64,000 nt of DNA, taken from the NCBI GenBank assembly GCA_027019265.1, contig JALUWX010000098.1, forward strand, positions 1-64,000. Direction: 5' to 3'. Shown here one piece after another: positions 25,611 through 34,922 of this stretch. The position numbers and the translations under genes are program-made. Within the stretch, counting starts at the first letter, position 1; each line of letters opens with the position of its first letter. Source of the DNA: Phycisphaerales bacterium. Lineage in GTDB: Bacteria; Planctomycetota; Phycisphaerae; Phycisphaerales; UBA1924. The notes beneath the pieces are model-generated. The model did not search any database, had not been told where the DNA came from, and worked only from the letters and a program-made list of their open reading frames with translations.

Positions 25611-27527
25611 TCAGCCCTCAGCCGGTCCGATGCTCGCATAGCGCGCCATGATCAGTTCGTCCGGGTTCACCAGAGAGATGATGGTGTCTCCTGCAACGGG
25701 CGCGGCCGGGTTCTCGTTCGTCGAAATCGAGAGCGTCCCTTCCCTCATGGTGCATAGCGCGATCGCGGAATCGCCGTACAAGAGTTGGTAGTTCTCATAG
25801 GTAAACTCCTCGGAGATACTCGTCGCCTTGATGATCCAGCCCTGCTCGATTCTTCTGTCGAGTTCGAGCGTGTCCAAATCCTTCGAGAAAAGCACCCGTC
25901 CCGCCCCTTCGGAGTGTGATTCTTCCTTTTTTTCCGAGTGCTTTGCGAGTCGATAGAGCCGCGCACTGTCGAAGTAGCCCTTGAGACTCTGGAGAATGAG
26001 CGTGTTCACCTCATCGTTGGGTGTTGTCGCGAAGGCTCGGCCGATCCCACGGAGATCAAGCTCTGTCGGATCGGGCATGGTCAGGATGTTCGTATTAACC
26101 GCGTTGAGCCCATTCATCTTGGCGACCCGGATATTCGCACGGTTGGTATCGACAAGCAACGTCTTGATCCCACGTTTGGAAAGCACCCCGGCCAACTGAC
26201 GAGCCCATGGGCTCGCACCGATGAAGAGGATCCCTTGCGGGTTCGTATCCGAGACCCCGAGCATTCTCGCCGCCCACGGGGCCGTCAGCCCGTAGAACGC
26301 CACCGTGCCGATGATGACCGTGAATGTCAGCGGCACGATCGACTCATAGCCCGGGACCTCAGCGAACTCGAGACCGAGCGCAAAGATCGAAGCACCCGCG
26401 GCCGCGACGATCCCGCGTGGTGCCATCAAGCAAATGAAGAACCGTTCCTGGATCGAGAGCCCCGCACCGATGGTGGACAGGAATACACCGACAGGTCGCG
26501 CGACACAGATCAGGATGACGAGGAACCCGATGACCGCGCCCCAATCGAGCTGCTGAAGATCCTCGACCCGGAGACGCGCCGCGAGCACGATAAACAGGAT
26601 CGAGATCAGGAGGACCCGGAGGTTCTCTTTGAACTCGAGGATGTGATGGACATTCACCTTGCTCTGGTTCGCGAGCATGATCCCCATAACCGTGGTCGCG
26701 AGGAGCCCGGACTCTTGCATGAACTGATTCGATGCGGTGAACGCTGCGATCACGAGCATGAGCGACACGGGATTCTGGAGGAAGTCCGGGACCCAGAATC
26801 GGTTGAGGAGTTCTTTGAGGATGATCGCGGCGGCGACCCCGAACCCGGTGCCGGCGATGAGTGTCAGAAGGACCGCTTTCGAGATCGTTTCGAAGTCTGT
26901 GGTTCCGGGTTGTGCGATGATCGCCTCGAAAACGAGGACCGCAATCCCGACCCCGATGGGATCGATGACAATCCCTTCCCATTTCAGGATGAGCCCGGAG
27001 GCGCCGGACGGGCGGATGTGCGAGAGAAGCGGGCCGATGACCGTCGGTCCGGTCACGATGAGGACCGCGCCTAGGAGGGTCGCGATCGGGGTCGAGAGCC
27101 CGAGGACGATCTTGGCGCTCAGGAGCGCGACGATCCAGGTGACGAGCGAACCCACGGTCACGAGCATGACCACGGGTCTCCAAGTCGATCGGATCTCGCG
27201 GATTTTGAGGGTGAGCCCCCCTTCATAGAGGATCATCCCCACGGATATCCCCACGAGCGCGAGGAGGAGATCGGTCCCGAAGAGTTCGTCCGGGTTGAGC
27301 GCGAAGGAGAATCTGGGATGCCCGTCCTCGTCGGAGAACAAACTGCTCAAGTAGCGCATCCCGGGACCCGCGGCGAGCCCGAACACGAGGAGAAGAAGAA
27401 TCGAGGGGACCCGGAGACGCCATGCGAGCCACTGTGCGCCGATCCCGAGGAGGACCACGATGGCGAGCGCGACACCCATCTGGGAGCCGCCGGCGCCGAG
27501 GGTCATGATGGAGGGAGAAGCGAGCAT
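25611..27527 (-). CDS. Na+/H+ antiporter, CPA1/NhaP type, with a cytoplasmic nucleotide-binding-like domain
   Basis: A 638-residue inner-membrane antiporter. About 12 hydrophobic segments fill residues 15-410, with the blocks [29 protein letters not shown] and [10 protein letters not shown] of NhaP-type exchangers. The C-terminal part holds a TrkA-N-like Rossmann domain ([33 protein letters not shown]). Its glycine loop reads IGASPWA rather than GxGxxG, so nucleotide binding is uncertain. A final beta-rich region of about 100 residues follows. TATCCT lies 6 bases before the ATG. Ion selectivity (Na+, K+ or Ca2+) cannot be read. Confidence 0.92.
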   Translation of the reverse strand: MLASPSIMTLGAGGSQMGVALAIVVLLGIGAQWLAWRLRVPSILLLLVFGLAAGPGMRYLSSLFSDEDGHPRFSFALNPDELFGTDLLLALVGISVGMILYEGGLTLKIREIRSTWRPVVMLVTVGSLVTWIVALLSAKIVLGLSTPIATLLGAVLIVTGPTVIGPLLSHIRPSGASGLILKWEGIVIDPIGVGIAVLVFEAIIAQPGTTDFETISKAVLLTLIAGTGFGVAAAIILKELLNRFWVPDFLQNPVSLMLVIAAFTASNQFMQESGLLATTVMGIMLANQSKVNVHHILEFKENLRVLLISILFIVLAARLRVEDLQQLDWGAVIGFLVILICVARPVGVFLSTIGAGLSIQERFFICLMAPRGIVAAAGASIFALGLEFAEVPGYESIVPLTFTVIIGTVAFYGLTAPWAARMLGVSDTNPQGILFIGASPWARQLAGVLSKRGIKTLLVDTNRANIRVAKMNGLNAVNTNILTMPDPTELDLRGIGRAFATTPNDEVNTLILQSLKGYFDSARLYRLAKHSEKKEESHSEGAGRVLFSKDLDTLELDRRIEQGWIIKATSISEEFTYENYQLLYGDSAIALCTMREGTLSISTNENPAAPVAGDTIISLVNPDELIMARYASIGPAEG

Positions 27528-27533
27528 CCGAAC

Positions 27534-27539
27534 AGGATA
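27534..27539 (-). promoter_or_regulatory. TATCCT -10 box of the antiporter gene, leaderless spacing
   Basis: TATCCT on the minus strand ends 6 bases before the antiporter ATG at 27527. Confidence 0.4.
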
Positions 27540-27646
27540 TCAGGCGATTGATCGGGTTGCTCGCTCTCCGAGCTCGATTCCGTATGAATCGGATGCGCCT
27601 GGAGTTCCGAAACCACGCTGTGCCGAGCCGTTCCGGATCCAATAGG

Positions 27647-28000
27647 ATGAAAGTGTGCGATTCGTGCGGGCGAATGTTTTCGTGGCGCAAGAAGTGGGAA
27701 CGGGATTGGGAGCACGTGAAGTATTGCTCCAACCTGTGCAGGAGACGGGGGATCCGAACAATTGACCAGTCCTTGGAACGCGCGATCCTCGATCTGCTCG
27801 ATCATCGGAAGCAGGGTTCGTCGATCTGTCCGAGCGAAGCTGCGCGACATGTCGATCCCGATCACTGGCGCGATCTGATGGAAGACACACGAAACGCCGC
27901 TCGGCGATTGGTCGAGCGAGGGGTGTGCAAGATCACCCAACACGGGAAAGTGGTCGATCCCTCGGGGTTCAAAGGACCGATCCGGATCCGACGATCCTGA
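27647..28000 (+). CDS. DUF2256-DUF3253 fusion protein
   Basis: A 117-residue protein that joins two small domains. Residues 1-32 match DUF2256: a zinc-ribbon-like [14 protein letters not shown] and [10 protein letters not shown], giving four cysteines in two CxxC or CxxxC pairs. Residues about 40-115 match DUF3253: [42 protein letters not shown] and the closing [14 protein letters not shown]. From memory, both domains are commonly encoded near photolyases, and here the gene converges on one with no intervening base. Function is unknown; a nucleic-acid role is inferred from the zinc-ribbon and winged-helix-like features. The start is the first Met before the cysteine motif; a longer N-terminus is possible. 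Confidence 0.82.
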   Translation: MKVCDSCGRMFSWRKKWERDWEHVKYCSNLCRRRGIRTIDQSLERAILDLLDHRKQGSSICPSEAARHVDPDHWRDLMEDTRNAARRLVERGVCKITQHGKVVDPSGFKGPIRIRRS

Positions 28001-29536
28001 TCACGCGATCCCGAACTCATTCCGGAAGCCCTTCGCGCTGACCCGGATCTGGACGAGTTCATCCTCATCCATCCGATCGAGGTTCTTGAGGATCATCGCC
28101 ATCCTTCGATTGCTTGAGAACCGGTCCCGGTGCCGATCGAGGAAGTCCCAGTAGAGCACATTGAACGGGCACGCGCTGTGCCCCGATCGTGCATTGATGT
28201 CGTACCGACATGAGCCGCACGCGTTGCTCATCCGTTTGATGTACTTCCCGCTCGCCGCGTAGGGCTTGGTCCCGACCACTCCACCGTCGGCGTGGAGCGC
28301 CATCCCGATCGTGTTCGGGGTGGTCACCCATTCGACACCGTCGGTGTACATCCCCAGGTACCACGCATCGACCTGACAAGGTTCGATCCCTGAGATCAAC
28401 GCGAAGTTCCCCGTGACCATGAGGCGCGAGATGTGGTGCGCATAGGACATCTCCAGAACCCCGGAGATCGCATCGCGCATGCAGACCATGTCCGTCTCCC
28501 CGTCCCAGTAGAACCCAGGGAGTTTGCCATCGTGTCCGAGTTCGTTCCGATCCGGGTACGATGCGCCTTCGTGCCAGTACACCCCCCGGATGAACTCGCG
28601 CCACCCGATAATCTGACGGACAAATCCCTCGACACTGTTGATCGGTGCTTCCCCGTTCTCGTACGCGCGGATCGCGGCGTTGACGATGTTCATCGGATCG
28701 ATGAGTTTCAGGTTCATCGCCGGAGACAGGAGCGCGTGGAACAGGGTGTGGTTCCCCACCCAGATGGCGTCCTGAGAGTCCCCGAAACTCGGGAGCGCAT
28801 GCTTGATGAACCAGTTGAGCCCGGCCTGAGCTTGGGCGGGGGTGACAGCCCAGTTGAAGTGGTCGATCGACCCGGGGAGATCGGGGAGCACTTCCGACAC
28901 ATCCCGGATGACCTGCTTCGTGATCTCGTCGATCGTGAAGCCGGGACGATCCGGGATCAGCGGCGGATCCTTCAGTGGCTTCCGATTCTGCTTGTCGAAG
29001 TTCCACGCGCCCCCGATCGGTTTCCCATCATCGTCGATCAGGATCCCGAGCGCCTTGCGCCGTTCCCGATAGAAATACTCCATCGTGAGCTCTTTGCGCC
29101 CCTCAGCCCATGATTCGAACTCGTCGAGTGAACAGGTGAAGTGCGGATCCTCGAGAACCTCGTACCCGAGATCGTGCTTGTCAACGACATCATGGATCAT
29201 CCCGAACACACGATGGGACCCCGGACGGATAGATCGGATCGAAGCGGGCTCGAGTTCATCGATCGCGCGTTCGAGTTCCTTCTCCAGATCGTGGGTGTTG
29301 CTCGGATCCGTGATCTCGACATATCGCACGCCCCAACCGTCTTCTTCCCAACGCTTTGCGGCATGACGCATCGCGCTCAGGAACAACACGGTGCGTTGGA
29401 CATGGCTCGGGGGTGATTCAGATTCCCCCTTTACCTCGGCCATGAAGATGGTGTCGTGCTCCCGATCGAGCCCCAGGATCTCCGGAGTACGCGGATCGAG
29501 CTGATCGCCGAGGATGAATCCGAGGGTCCGGGTCAT
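28001..29536 (-). CDS. Fe-S cluster (6-4) photolyase / cryptochrome-related protein (PhrB/CryB type)
   Basis: A 511-residue flavoprotein of the FeS-BCP group, which repairs (6-4) photoproducts in light or acts as a cryptochrome. The N-terminal antenna-binding domain begins TLGFILGDQLDP. The C-terminal FAD domain contains NFALISGIEP and YTDGVEWVTTPNTIGMALHADGG. Four cysteines (in MVCMRD, NACGSC and SACPF) are spaced C-x87-C-x2-C-x12-C, exactly the spacing of Cys350/438/441/454 in Agrobacterium PhrB that bind a 4Fe-4S cluster. The ATG at 29536 follows AAGGGAG. It converges on the DUF2256-DUF3253 gene and is divergent from catalase. Confidence 0.93.
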   Translation of the reverse strand: MTRTLGFILGDQLDPRTPEILGLDREHDTIFMAEVKGESESPPSHVQRTVLFLSAMRHAAKRWEEDGWGVRYVEITDPSNTHDLEKELERAIDELEPASIRSIRPGSHRVFGMIHDVVDKHDLGYEVLEDPHFTCSLDEFESWAEGRKELTMEYFYRERRKALGILIDDDGKPIGGAWNFDKQNRKPLKDPPLIPDRPGFTIDEITKQVIRDVSEVLPDLPGSIDHFNWAVTPAQAQAGLNWFIKHALPSFGDSQDAIWVGNHTLFHALLSPAMNLKLIDPMNIVNAAIRAYENGEAPINSVEGFVRQIIGWREFIRGVYWHEGASYPDRNELGHDGKLPGFYWDGETDMVCMRDAISGVLEMSYAHHISRLMVTGNFALISGIEPCQVDAWYLGMYTDGVEWVTTPNTIGMALHADGGVVGTKPYAASGKYIKRMSNACGSCRYDINARSGHSACPFNVLYWDFLDRHRDRFSSNRRMAMILKNLDRMDEDELVQIRVSAKGFRNEFGIA

Positions 29537-29612
29537 AGACTCCCTTTCGATCGGATCCGGGTTCGGATTTCGAGAGACAGAGGATCGGGAGCCGTCTAGA
29601 CTCAATGGAACG

Positions 29613-29622
29613 ATTCTAAACT
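29613..29622. promoter_or_regulatory. Overlapping divergent -10 boxes between photolyase and catalase genes
   Basis: The bases ATTCTAAACT read as TAGAAT on the minus strand (29618-29613, towards the photolyase gene) and as TAAACT on the plus strand (29617-29622, towards catalase). If both are used, polymerase can occupy only one direction at a time. Leaders would be about 70 and 55 bases, each ending in a good ribosome binding site. Confidence 0.35.
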
Positions 29623-29681
29623 GGCGGGCTCAACGCCCTGCCTGATCAACGCACAAGACCAACGAATCAAGGAGTGATGCG

Positions 29682-31190
29682 ATGAGCGATGAGAAGAAAT
29701 GCCCGTTCCTGACCACGGCCGAGGGTGCCCCGATCGGACGTCAGCAGGCGCTGACGGCCGGCCCCAAGGGCCCGGTGCTCATGCAGGACACTCAACTCCT
29801 TGAGCAGATGCAGCACTTCAACCGGGAGCGCATCCCCGAGCGTGTCGTCCATGCGAAGGGATCGGGCGCATACGGGACCTTCACCGTTACCCACGACATC
29901 ACGAAGTACACCAAGGCTTCGATCTTCTCGGAGATCGGGAAGAAGACCGAGTGCTTCCTCCGGTTCTCGACGGTCGCCGGCGAACGCGGGGCCGCGGATG
30001 CGGAACGCGATGTGCGTGGATTCGCGATCAAGTTCTACACGGACGAGGGGAACTGGGACATGGTGGGGAACAACACCCCCGTGTTCTTCATCCGTGATCC
30101 GTACAAGTTCGCGAACTTCATCCACACCCAGAAGCGCGAGCCCAAGTCCAATCTCCGGAACAACGACATGCAGTGGGATTTCTGGTCCCAGTGCCCCGAG
30201 TCGCTCCACCAGGTGACGATCCTCTTCTCAGATCGCGGGATCCCGGCCAGCTACCGCCACCTCAACGGATACGGATCGCACACCTACTCGTTCATCAACG
30301 AATCGGGTGAGCGTGTGTGGTGCAAGTTCCACTTCAAGACCAACCAAGGGATCCAGAACTGGATGGACGACAAGGGCGCGGAGGTCATCGCACAAGATCG
30401 TGAGTCCCATCAGCGTGACCTGTTCGAATCAATCGAGAAGGGCGACTTCCCGAGCTGGACTCTCAAGGTCCAGATCATGACCCAGAACGAAGCGGACGAG
30501 TGGTCGGCGCGGACCGGGTGGAACCCGTTCGACCTCACCAAGGTCTGGCCCCACGCGGACTTCCCCCTCCACGAGGTCGGTCAGCTCGAACTCAATCGGA
30601 ACCCCGAGAACTACCACGCGGAGGTCGAGCAGGCCGCATTCAAGCCCAGCGCGACTGTTCCTGGGATCGGTCCGAGCCCGGACAAGATGCTCCAGGCTCG
30701 CCTGATGAGCTACGCCGACACGCATCTCCATCGTGTGGGTGTGAACCATCACCAGATCCCCGTGAACAAGCCCCGCTGTCCTGTGATGCACTACATGCGC
30801 GACGGCCAGGGCGCGACAGCGGAAACCTACGGGGCCGCGCCGAACTACTGGCCAAACACGGTCCCAGGGACTCCGAAGGAGGCGCCCGAGCACGTCGATC
30901 CCGCGTGGGATCTGGGTCAGACGGTTGTCGATCGCTTCGACTCAACCGTCGATCATGACGACTTCACCCAGGCCGGGAACCTGTACCGGATGTTTGACGA
31001 GGGTCAGCGTGATCGTCTGACGACCCGGATCGCTGGTGTGCTCGGAGACGCGCGTCAGGAGATCCAGATGCGTCAGCTCTGCCACTTCTTCCGCGCGGAC
31101 GAGGACTACGGGAAGCGGATCGCGCAGAAGCTCGGGGTTGATCTCGAGTCGATGATGGCCGGCGCGACCCACGCGACACGCGACGTCTGA
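29682..31190 (+). CDS. katA: Monofunctional haem catalase
   Basis: Catalase dismutates H2O2 to water and oxygen. The 502-residue length fits a small-subunit (clade 3) enzyme. The distal catalytic His57 lies in [13 protein letters not shown] and the conserved Asn near 130 in [14 protein letters not shown]. The proximal haem ligand Tyr lies in [14 protein letters not shown]. The ATG at 29682 is preceded by AAGGAGTGATGCG. The gene is single, with a strong terminator directly after it, and is divergent from the photolyase, so the two stress genes share one intergenic region. No catalase regulator such as OxyR or PerR is adjacent. Confidence 0.97.
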   Translation: MSDEKKCPFLTTAEGAPIGRQQALTAGPKGPVLMQDTQLLEQMQHFNRERIPERVVHAKGSGAYGTFTVTHDITKYTKASIFSEIGKKTECFLRFSTVAGERGAADAERDVRGFAIKFYTDEGNWDMVGNNTPVFFIRDPYKFANFIHTQKREPKSNLRNNDMQWDFWSQCPESLHQVTILFSDRGIPASYRHLNGYGSHTYSFINESGERVWCKFHFKTNQGIQNWMDDKGAEVIAQDRESHQRDLFESIEKGDFPSWTLKVQIMTQNEADEWSARTGWNPFDLTKVWPHADFPLHEVGQLELNRNPENYHAEVEQAAFKPSATVPGIGPSPDKMLQARLMSYADTHLHRVGVNHHQIPVNKPRCPVMHYMRDGQGATAETYGAAPNYWPNTVPGTPKEAPEHVDPAWDLGQTVVDRFDSTVDHDDFTQAGNLYRMFDEGQRDRLTTRIAGVLGDARQEIQMRQLCHFFRADEDYGKRIAQKLGVDLESMMAGATHATRDV

Positions 31191-31216
31191 CCCTGCTTAT
31201 CTATTTCGATCCTCAC

Positions 31217-31250
31217 ACACAGCGGCCTCTCGGGGCTGCTGTGTTTTTGT
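31217..31250 (+). terminator. Intrinsic terminator of katA
   Basis: An 11-bp stem (ACACAGCGGCC with GGCTGCTGTGT-side partner, one G-U pair) and a 6-base loop are followed by TTTTT. It begins 26 bases past the katA stop. Confidence 0.9.
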
Positions 31251-31272
31251 AGGTCAGGATCGGACACCCCCC

Positions 31273-31278
31273 TACCAT
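31273..31278 (+). promoter_or_regulatory. TACCAT -10 box of mntR, leaderless spacing
   Basis: TACCAT ends 5 bases before the mntR ATG at 31284. It lies shortly after the katA terminator, so the operon has its own promoter. Confidence 0.4.
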
Positions 31279-31283
31279 GGATC

Positions 31284-31703
31284 ATGGCCCAACGCCGATC
31301 CATTACAAGAGCGCACGAACGGACCCGCGACGATCACGCGAGCGAGACGGCGGAGGACTACGTCGAAGCAATCATGGATCTGATCGACGAGCACGGCGAG
31401 TGCCGGGTGAAGACGCTCGCGACCCGGTTCGGGGTGTCGCACGTGACGGTGATCCGGATCGTGGACCGGCTCGAACGCGAAGGACTCGTCTCCAAAGCCC
31501 CCTACCAACCGATCGAACTGACCAAATCCGGGCACACCCTGGCGATGAACTGCAAGCGCCGACACGAGATTGTGTATCGATTTCTCCTTGCGATCGGCGT
31601 AGATGAACGGACGGCCGCGATCGATTCTGAGGGGATCGAGCACCATGTCAGCGAATCGACCCTCGTGCGATTCCGCGAGTTCACGGATCAATCCGAGCGA
31701 TAA
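31284..31703 (+). CDS. mntR: Manganese-responsive DtxR-family repressor MntR
   Basis: A 139-residue metalloregulator of the MntR class, lacking the SH3-like third domain of DtxR. The winged HTH is at about 35-85 (VKTLATRFGVSHVTVIRIVDRLEREGLV). By alignment with Bacillus MntR the metal ligands are all present: Asp and Glu in AEDYVEAI (Asp8/Glu11 equivalents), His in RRHEIVYRFL (His77), and the Glu, Glu and His of SEGIEHHVS (Glu99, Glu102, His103). That set favours Mn2+ over Fe2+. The transporter genes follow 67 bases later. A candidate operator covers the mntA start. Confidence 0.92.
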   Translation: MAQRRSITRAHERTRDDHASETAEDYVEAIMDLIDEHGECRVKTLATRFGVSHVTVIRIVDRLEREGLVSKAPYQPIELTKSGHTLAMNCKRRHEIVYRFLLAIGVDERTAAIDSEGIEHHVSESTLVRFREFTDQSER

Positions 31704-31756
31704 TCCCCTCCCCCACCACGACCCGGCGATCACTTGACGACAACCACTCGATCCAG

Positions 31757-31777
31757 TAGTATTGTAGCCCATGCTAC
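31757..31777 (+). promoter_or_regulatory. mntA promoter box with overlapping inverted repeat, candidate MntR operator
   Basis: TAGTAT at 31757-31762 ends 8 bases before the mntA ATG. Directly after it, the perfect inverted repeat GTAGC-CCAT-GCTAC (31764-31777) covers the predicted transcription start and the start codon. A repressor bound there would block initiation. The match to any known MntR or DtxR box is not close, so assignment to MntR is inference from position and operon content. Confidence 0.45.
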
Positions 31778-32754
31778 TTTTCATACTCCGTATTGTGATC
31801 ATCATCGTGAGCGCCGGTGCAGTTTGGTCTTGCGGATCCCGTGTGGATGCGCCATCGAATGAGTCTGAGCGGAAACAGCTCCACCTCGTCGCTACGACCG
31901 GGATGGTCCGGGACGTGGTCGCACAGGTCTCAGGAGACCGCGCTCAGGTCGTGGGATTGATCTCATCAGGGATCGATCCTCACCTGTACAAACCGATCCG
32001 ATCGGATGTCAAAGAGATCATGGAGAGCGACGCCGTGTTTTACTCGGGGCTCCACCTTGAAGGGAAAATGACGGAGACGTTCGAGCGTGCAGGTTCGAGC
32101 GGCAAATCGGTCCAAGCGATCACCTCAGGTCTCGATCAGAGCAAGCTTCTCGAAGCAGAGGATTATCCGGGACACGCGGATCCCCACGTGTGGATGGATC
32201 CCTCGATCTGGTCCGGAACAATCGACACGGTCAGGGACACGTTGATCGATCTCGATCCAGACGGCGAGCGGGGCTACACCGAACGGGCTGCTCGCTACAA
32301 GCAACAGATGGCAGAACTCGACCACTATTGCGAGCGAGTGCTCCGGAGTGTCCCCGAGACATCCCGTGTGCTCATCACAGCGCATGATGCATTCGGCTAC
32401 TTCGGTCGGCGCTTCGGGTACGAAGTCGTCGGGATCCAGGGGATCTCAACGGAATCCGAAGCTGGGGTCCGTGACATCGAGCGTTTGGTGGACTTGATCG
32501 TCGAACGGAACGTCGGCGCGGTGTTCGTGGAATCGACCGTTTCGGAACGGAATATCAATGCGCTCATCGCCGGTGCGAAGGCGCGGGGGCACACGGTCGT
32601 CATCGGCGGGGAACTCTTCTCCGACGCGATGGGCGATGAGGGGACATACGAGGGGACGTATATCGGGATGATCGACCACAACGCAACGACGATCGCGAAG
32701 GCGCTCGGAGGCAATACCCCCGCGCGCGGGTTCCAAGGGAAGCTCTCGGACTGA
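31771..32754 (+). CDS. Metal ABC transporter substrate-binding lipoprotein (MntA/ZnuA/PsaA family)
   Basis: A 327-residue extracytoplasmic metal-binding protein. Residues 1-20 form a hydrophobic signal ending in VWSC, a weak lipobox. The cluster A-I fold is recognisable: TTGMVRDVVAQVSGDRAQVVGLISSGIDPHLYKP, ADPHVWMDPSIWS, AHDAFGYFGRRFGYEV, VFVESTVSERNINAL and YIGMIDHNATTIAKAL. The likely metal ligands are His in GIDPH, His in ADPH, Glu in VFVEST and Asp in GMIDHN, the His-His-Glu-Asp set used for Mn2+ in PsaA. There is no His-rich loop, which argues against a ZnuA zinc protein. It is followed by the ATPase gene after two bases. Confidence 0.92.
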   Translation: MLLFILRIVIIIVSAGAVWSCGSRVDAPSNESERKQLHLVATTGMVRDVVAQVSGDRAQVVGLISSGIDPHLYKPIRSDVKEIMESDAVFYSGLHLEGKMTETFERAGSSGKSVQAITSGLDQSKLLEAEDYPGHADPHVWMDPSIWSGTIDTVRDTLIDLDPDGERGYTERAARYKQQMAELDHYCERVLRSVPETSRVLITAHDAFGYFGRRFGYEVVGIQGISTESEAGVRDIERLVDLIVERNVGAVFVESTVSERNINALIAGAKARGHTVVIGGELFSDAMGDEGTYEGTYIGMIDHNATTIAKALGGNTPARGFQGKLSD

Positions 32755-32756
32755 CC

Positions 32757-33587
32757 ATGCCCCCTTTCGTCCACCCATCCGAATCGACGGGCACGCTCTC
32801 GTCTCGTCCGGAGCACTCCTCGGAGTCGCCGCTCTCGATCCACGCGATGACCGTCGCGTATCAGCGGAAACCGGTCCTCTGGGATGTGGACTACGACGCG
32901 CCCCCGAACAAACTCATCGCGATTGTGGGTCCCAACGGCGCGGGCAAGAGCACACTGATCAAAGCGAGTCTTGGGCTCATCCCCCGCGCATCGGGTCAGG
33001 TCGAGTTCTGGGGCGGATCTTACAAACAATCGCGTGCACGCGTGGGATACGTCCCTCAGCGAGAAAGCGTGGACTGGGACTTCCCTGTATCCGCGCTCGA
33101 TGTCGTCGCGATGGGACGGTACCGTCGGATCGGGTGGTGCCGCCCCGTGTCTCGGAAGCACAAGGACATCGCGCTCGCGTGCTTGGATCATGTCGGGATG
33201 CGCGACCTCGCGCATCGTCAGATCAGCCAGCTTTCCGGCGGACAACAACAGCGTGTGTTTCTCGCACGCGCGTTGGCGCAAGAAGCCGACCTGTACTTTA
33301 TGGACGAACCTTTCGCCGGGGTCGATGCCGCTACGGAACGGTCCATCATCAAGGTGCTCCGGGAGCTCAAAGAGAACGGAAAGACGGTTATCGTCGTCCA
33401 CCATGATCTCCAGACTGTCCCGACATACTTCGACGAGGCCATCCTCCTGAACATGCGCATCGTCGCATCGGGCCCTGTTCCTGAGGTCTTCACGGAGGAC
33501 AACCTTCAGAAGACCTACGGCGGCCGGCTCACGCTGCTCTCCGAAGCATCCGAAGCGGTCGCTCGAGCATCGCGCGGGGAGCGTTGA
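32757..33587 (+). CDS. Metal ABC transporter ATP-binding protein
   Basis: The cytoplasmic ATPase of the metal importer, 276 residues. It has Walker A VGPNGAGKSTLIKASLG, the Q-loop in YVPQRESVDWDFPVSALDVV (an arrangement typical of MntB/ZnuC/SitB proteins), signature LSGGQQQRVFLARALAQ, Walker B LYFMDEPFAGVD and the H-loop VVHHD. About 25 residues precede the ABC fold. Its stop codon is followed without gap by the GTG of the first permease gene, suggesting coupled translation. Confidence 0.95.
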   Translation: MPPFVHPSESTGTLSSRPEHSSESPLSIHAMTVAYQRKPVLWDVDYDAPPNKLIAIVGPNGAGKSTLIKASLGLIPRASGQVEFWGGSYKQSRARVGYVPQRESVDWDFPVSALDVVAMGRYRRIGWCRPVSRKHKDIALACLDHVGMRDLAHRQISQLSGGQQQRVFLARALAQEADLYFMDEPFAGVDAATERSIIKVLRELKENGKTVIVVHHDLQTVPTYFDEAILLNMRIVASGPVPEVFTEDNLQKTYGGRLTLLSEASEAVARASRGER

Positions 33588-34922
33588 GTGCAATCCCCGG
33601 GGCTCTCCATATCGGAGATCGTCGAAACGCTCACATTCCAGAGCGGGTTCAACACCAACGTGGTCATCCTCGGAACGACATTGCTCGGGTTCGCATCCGG
33701 GATCATCGGGGTGTTCGCGCTGCTGAGGAAGCGTGCCCTGATGACCGACGCGCTCTCCCACGCAACCCTCCCCGGGATCGCGATCGCGTTTCTCGCTGCG
33801 CAATCGCTCGGATTCCAACGGCGGTCAATCCCCATCTTGCTCATCGGCGCAACAATCTCCGGGGTCATCGGGATTGTGTGTATTCAGTTCATCCTGCGCC
33901 ACACAAGACTCCGCGAAGATACCGCGATCGGGATCATCCTCAGCGTGTTCTTCGGCGCGGGGATCGTCGGGCTCAGCTATGTCCAGTCCAACGCACCGAA
34001 CAACTCCGCCGGGCTCAACGCGTTCATCTACGGGCAAGCGGCGACGATGAGCAGTTCGGATGTCATCCTCATGGGATCGATCGCTGTGATCGCCGTGCTC
34101 GCAACACTCCTGCTCCTCAAGGAGTTCACACTCGTCTGTTTCAACGACTCTTTCGCCAAGGTCGATGGTTGGCCGGTCTCGATCGTTGATCTGCTGATGA
34201 TGGCGTTGGTGGTCATCGTGACAGTCGCGGGGCTTCAGGCCGTCGGGCTGATTCTTGTGGTCGCGATGCTCATCATCCCCCCTGTGTCCGCGCGATTCTG
34301 GACGGATCGGGTGTGGAAGCTGGTGCTTATCGCGGGGTTGATCGGGGCGCTCAGCGCATACACAGGATCCGTGATCTCGGCTTTGCTCCCCCGGAAGCCG
34401 GCCGGCGCGGTCATCGTGTTGACGAGCGGTGTGTTTTTCGCGTTGAGTATGTTTCTCGCGCCCTCTCGTGGTGTGATCGCGGCCTCGATCCGGTTGCTCA
34501 GAATCAGACTCCGGATCGCCGGGGACCATGTCCTCGAACTGTCGCACGATCTCAACGTTTCGACAATCCCGAATCAAGCATTCGATGAGCTCTCGAGGAT
34601 CCGGGGCTGGTCGCTTCCCTTGCGTTGGCTGCTGCTCCGCGCGCTCAAGCACGACGATTCGGTGGTCCGGCTCAGCAACGATGGGCTCGTCCTCAGCGCC
34701 AAGGGGGTCGCGCGAGGGCATCGGGTCGCGCGGAACCACATGCTCTGGGAGCAGTACCTCGTCAGCTACGCAGATATCGCGCCGAGCCATGTCGATTGGT
34801 CCGTGGATCAGGTTGAACACGTGCTCTCCGCACGGCTCGTCGCGCGGCTCGAGCAGGAACTCGCGAAGCAGGGTATCGACATCCCCCCCGCTACTCCCAT
34901 GAAACCAGGGGGTGCTGGATGA
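33588..34922 (+). CDS. Metal ABC transporter permease fused to a C-terminal DtxR/MntR-like metal-binding domain
   Basis: A 444-residue fusion. Residues about 20-305 are an ABC-3 type permease with 8-9 helices (FGFASGIIGVFALLRKRALMTDALSHATLPGIAIAFL, then GLQAVGLILVVAMLIIPPVSAR). The remaining 130 residues match the DtxR/MntR fold: a degenerate winged helix, then ARGHRVARNHMLWEQYLV and DWSVDQVEHVLSARLVARLEQEL. The His of the RNH motif and the Glu-His pair of QVEH align with MntR His77, Glu102 and His103; Glu99 aligns with Asp. A cytoplasmic metal sensor that gates transport is inference. It starts with GTG directly after the ATPase stop codon. Confidence 0.9.
   Translation: MQSPGLSISEIVETLTFQSGFNTNVVILGTTLLGFASGIIGVFALLRKRALMTDALSHATLPGIAIAFLAAQSLGFQRRSIPILLIGATISGVIGIVCIQFILRHTRLREDTAIGIILSVFFGAGIVGLSYVQSNAPNNSAGLNAFIYGQAATMSSSDVILMGSIAVIAVLATLLLLKEFTLVCFNDSFAKVDGWPVSIVDLLMMALVVIVTVAGLQAVGLILVVAMLIIPPVSARFWTDRVWKLVLIAGLIGALSAYTGSVISALLPRKPAGAVIVLTSGVFFALSMFLAPSRGVIAASIRLLRIRLRIAGDHVLELSHDLNVSTIPNQAFDELSRIRGWSLPLRWLLLRALKHDDSVVRLSNDGLVLSAKGVARGHRVARNHMLWEQYLVSYADIAPSHVDWSVDQVEHVLSARLVARLEQELAKQGIDIPPATPMKPGGAG

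Noticed and set aside
25938-27074. Plus-strand open frame (378 codons) opposite the antiporter
   Set aside because: It is dominated by Asp, Arg, Glu and His, a typical antisense product of a membrane protein gene.
32397-33818. Minus-strand open frame (473 codons) opposite the metal transporter genes
   Set aside because: It covers parts of three plus-strand genes and has no motif.
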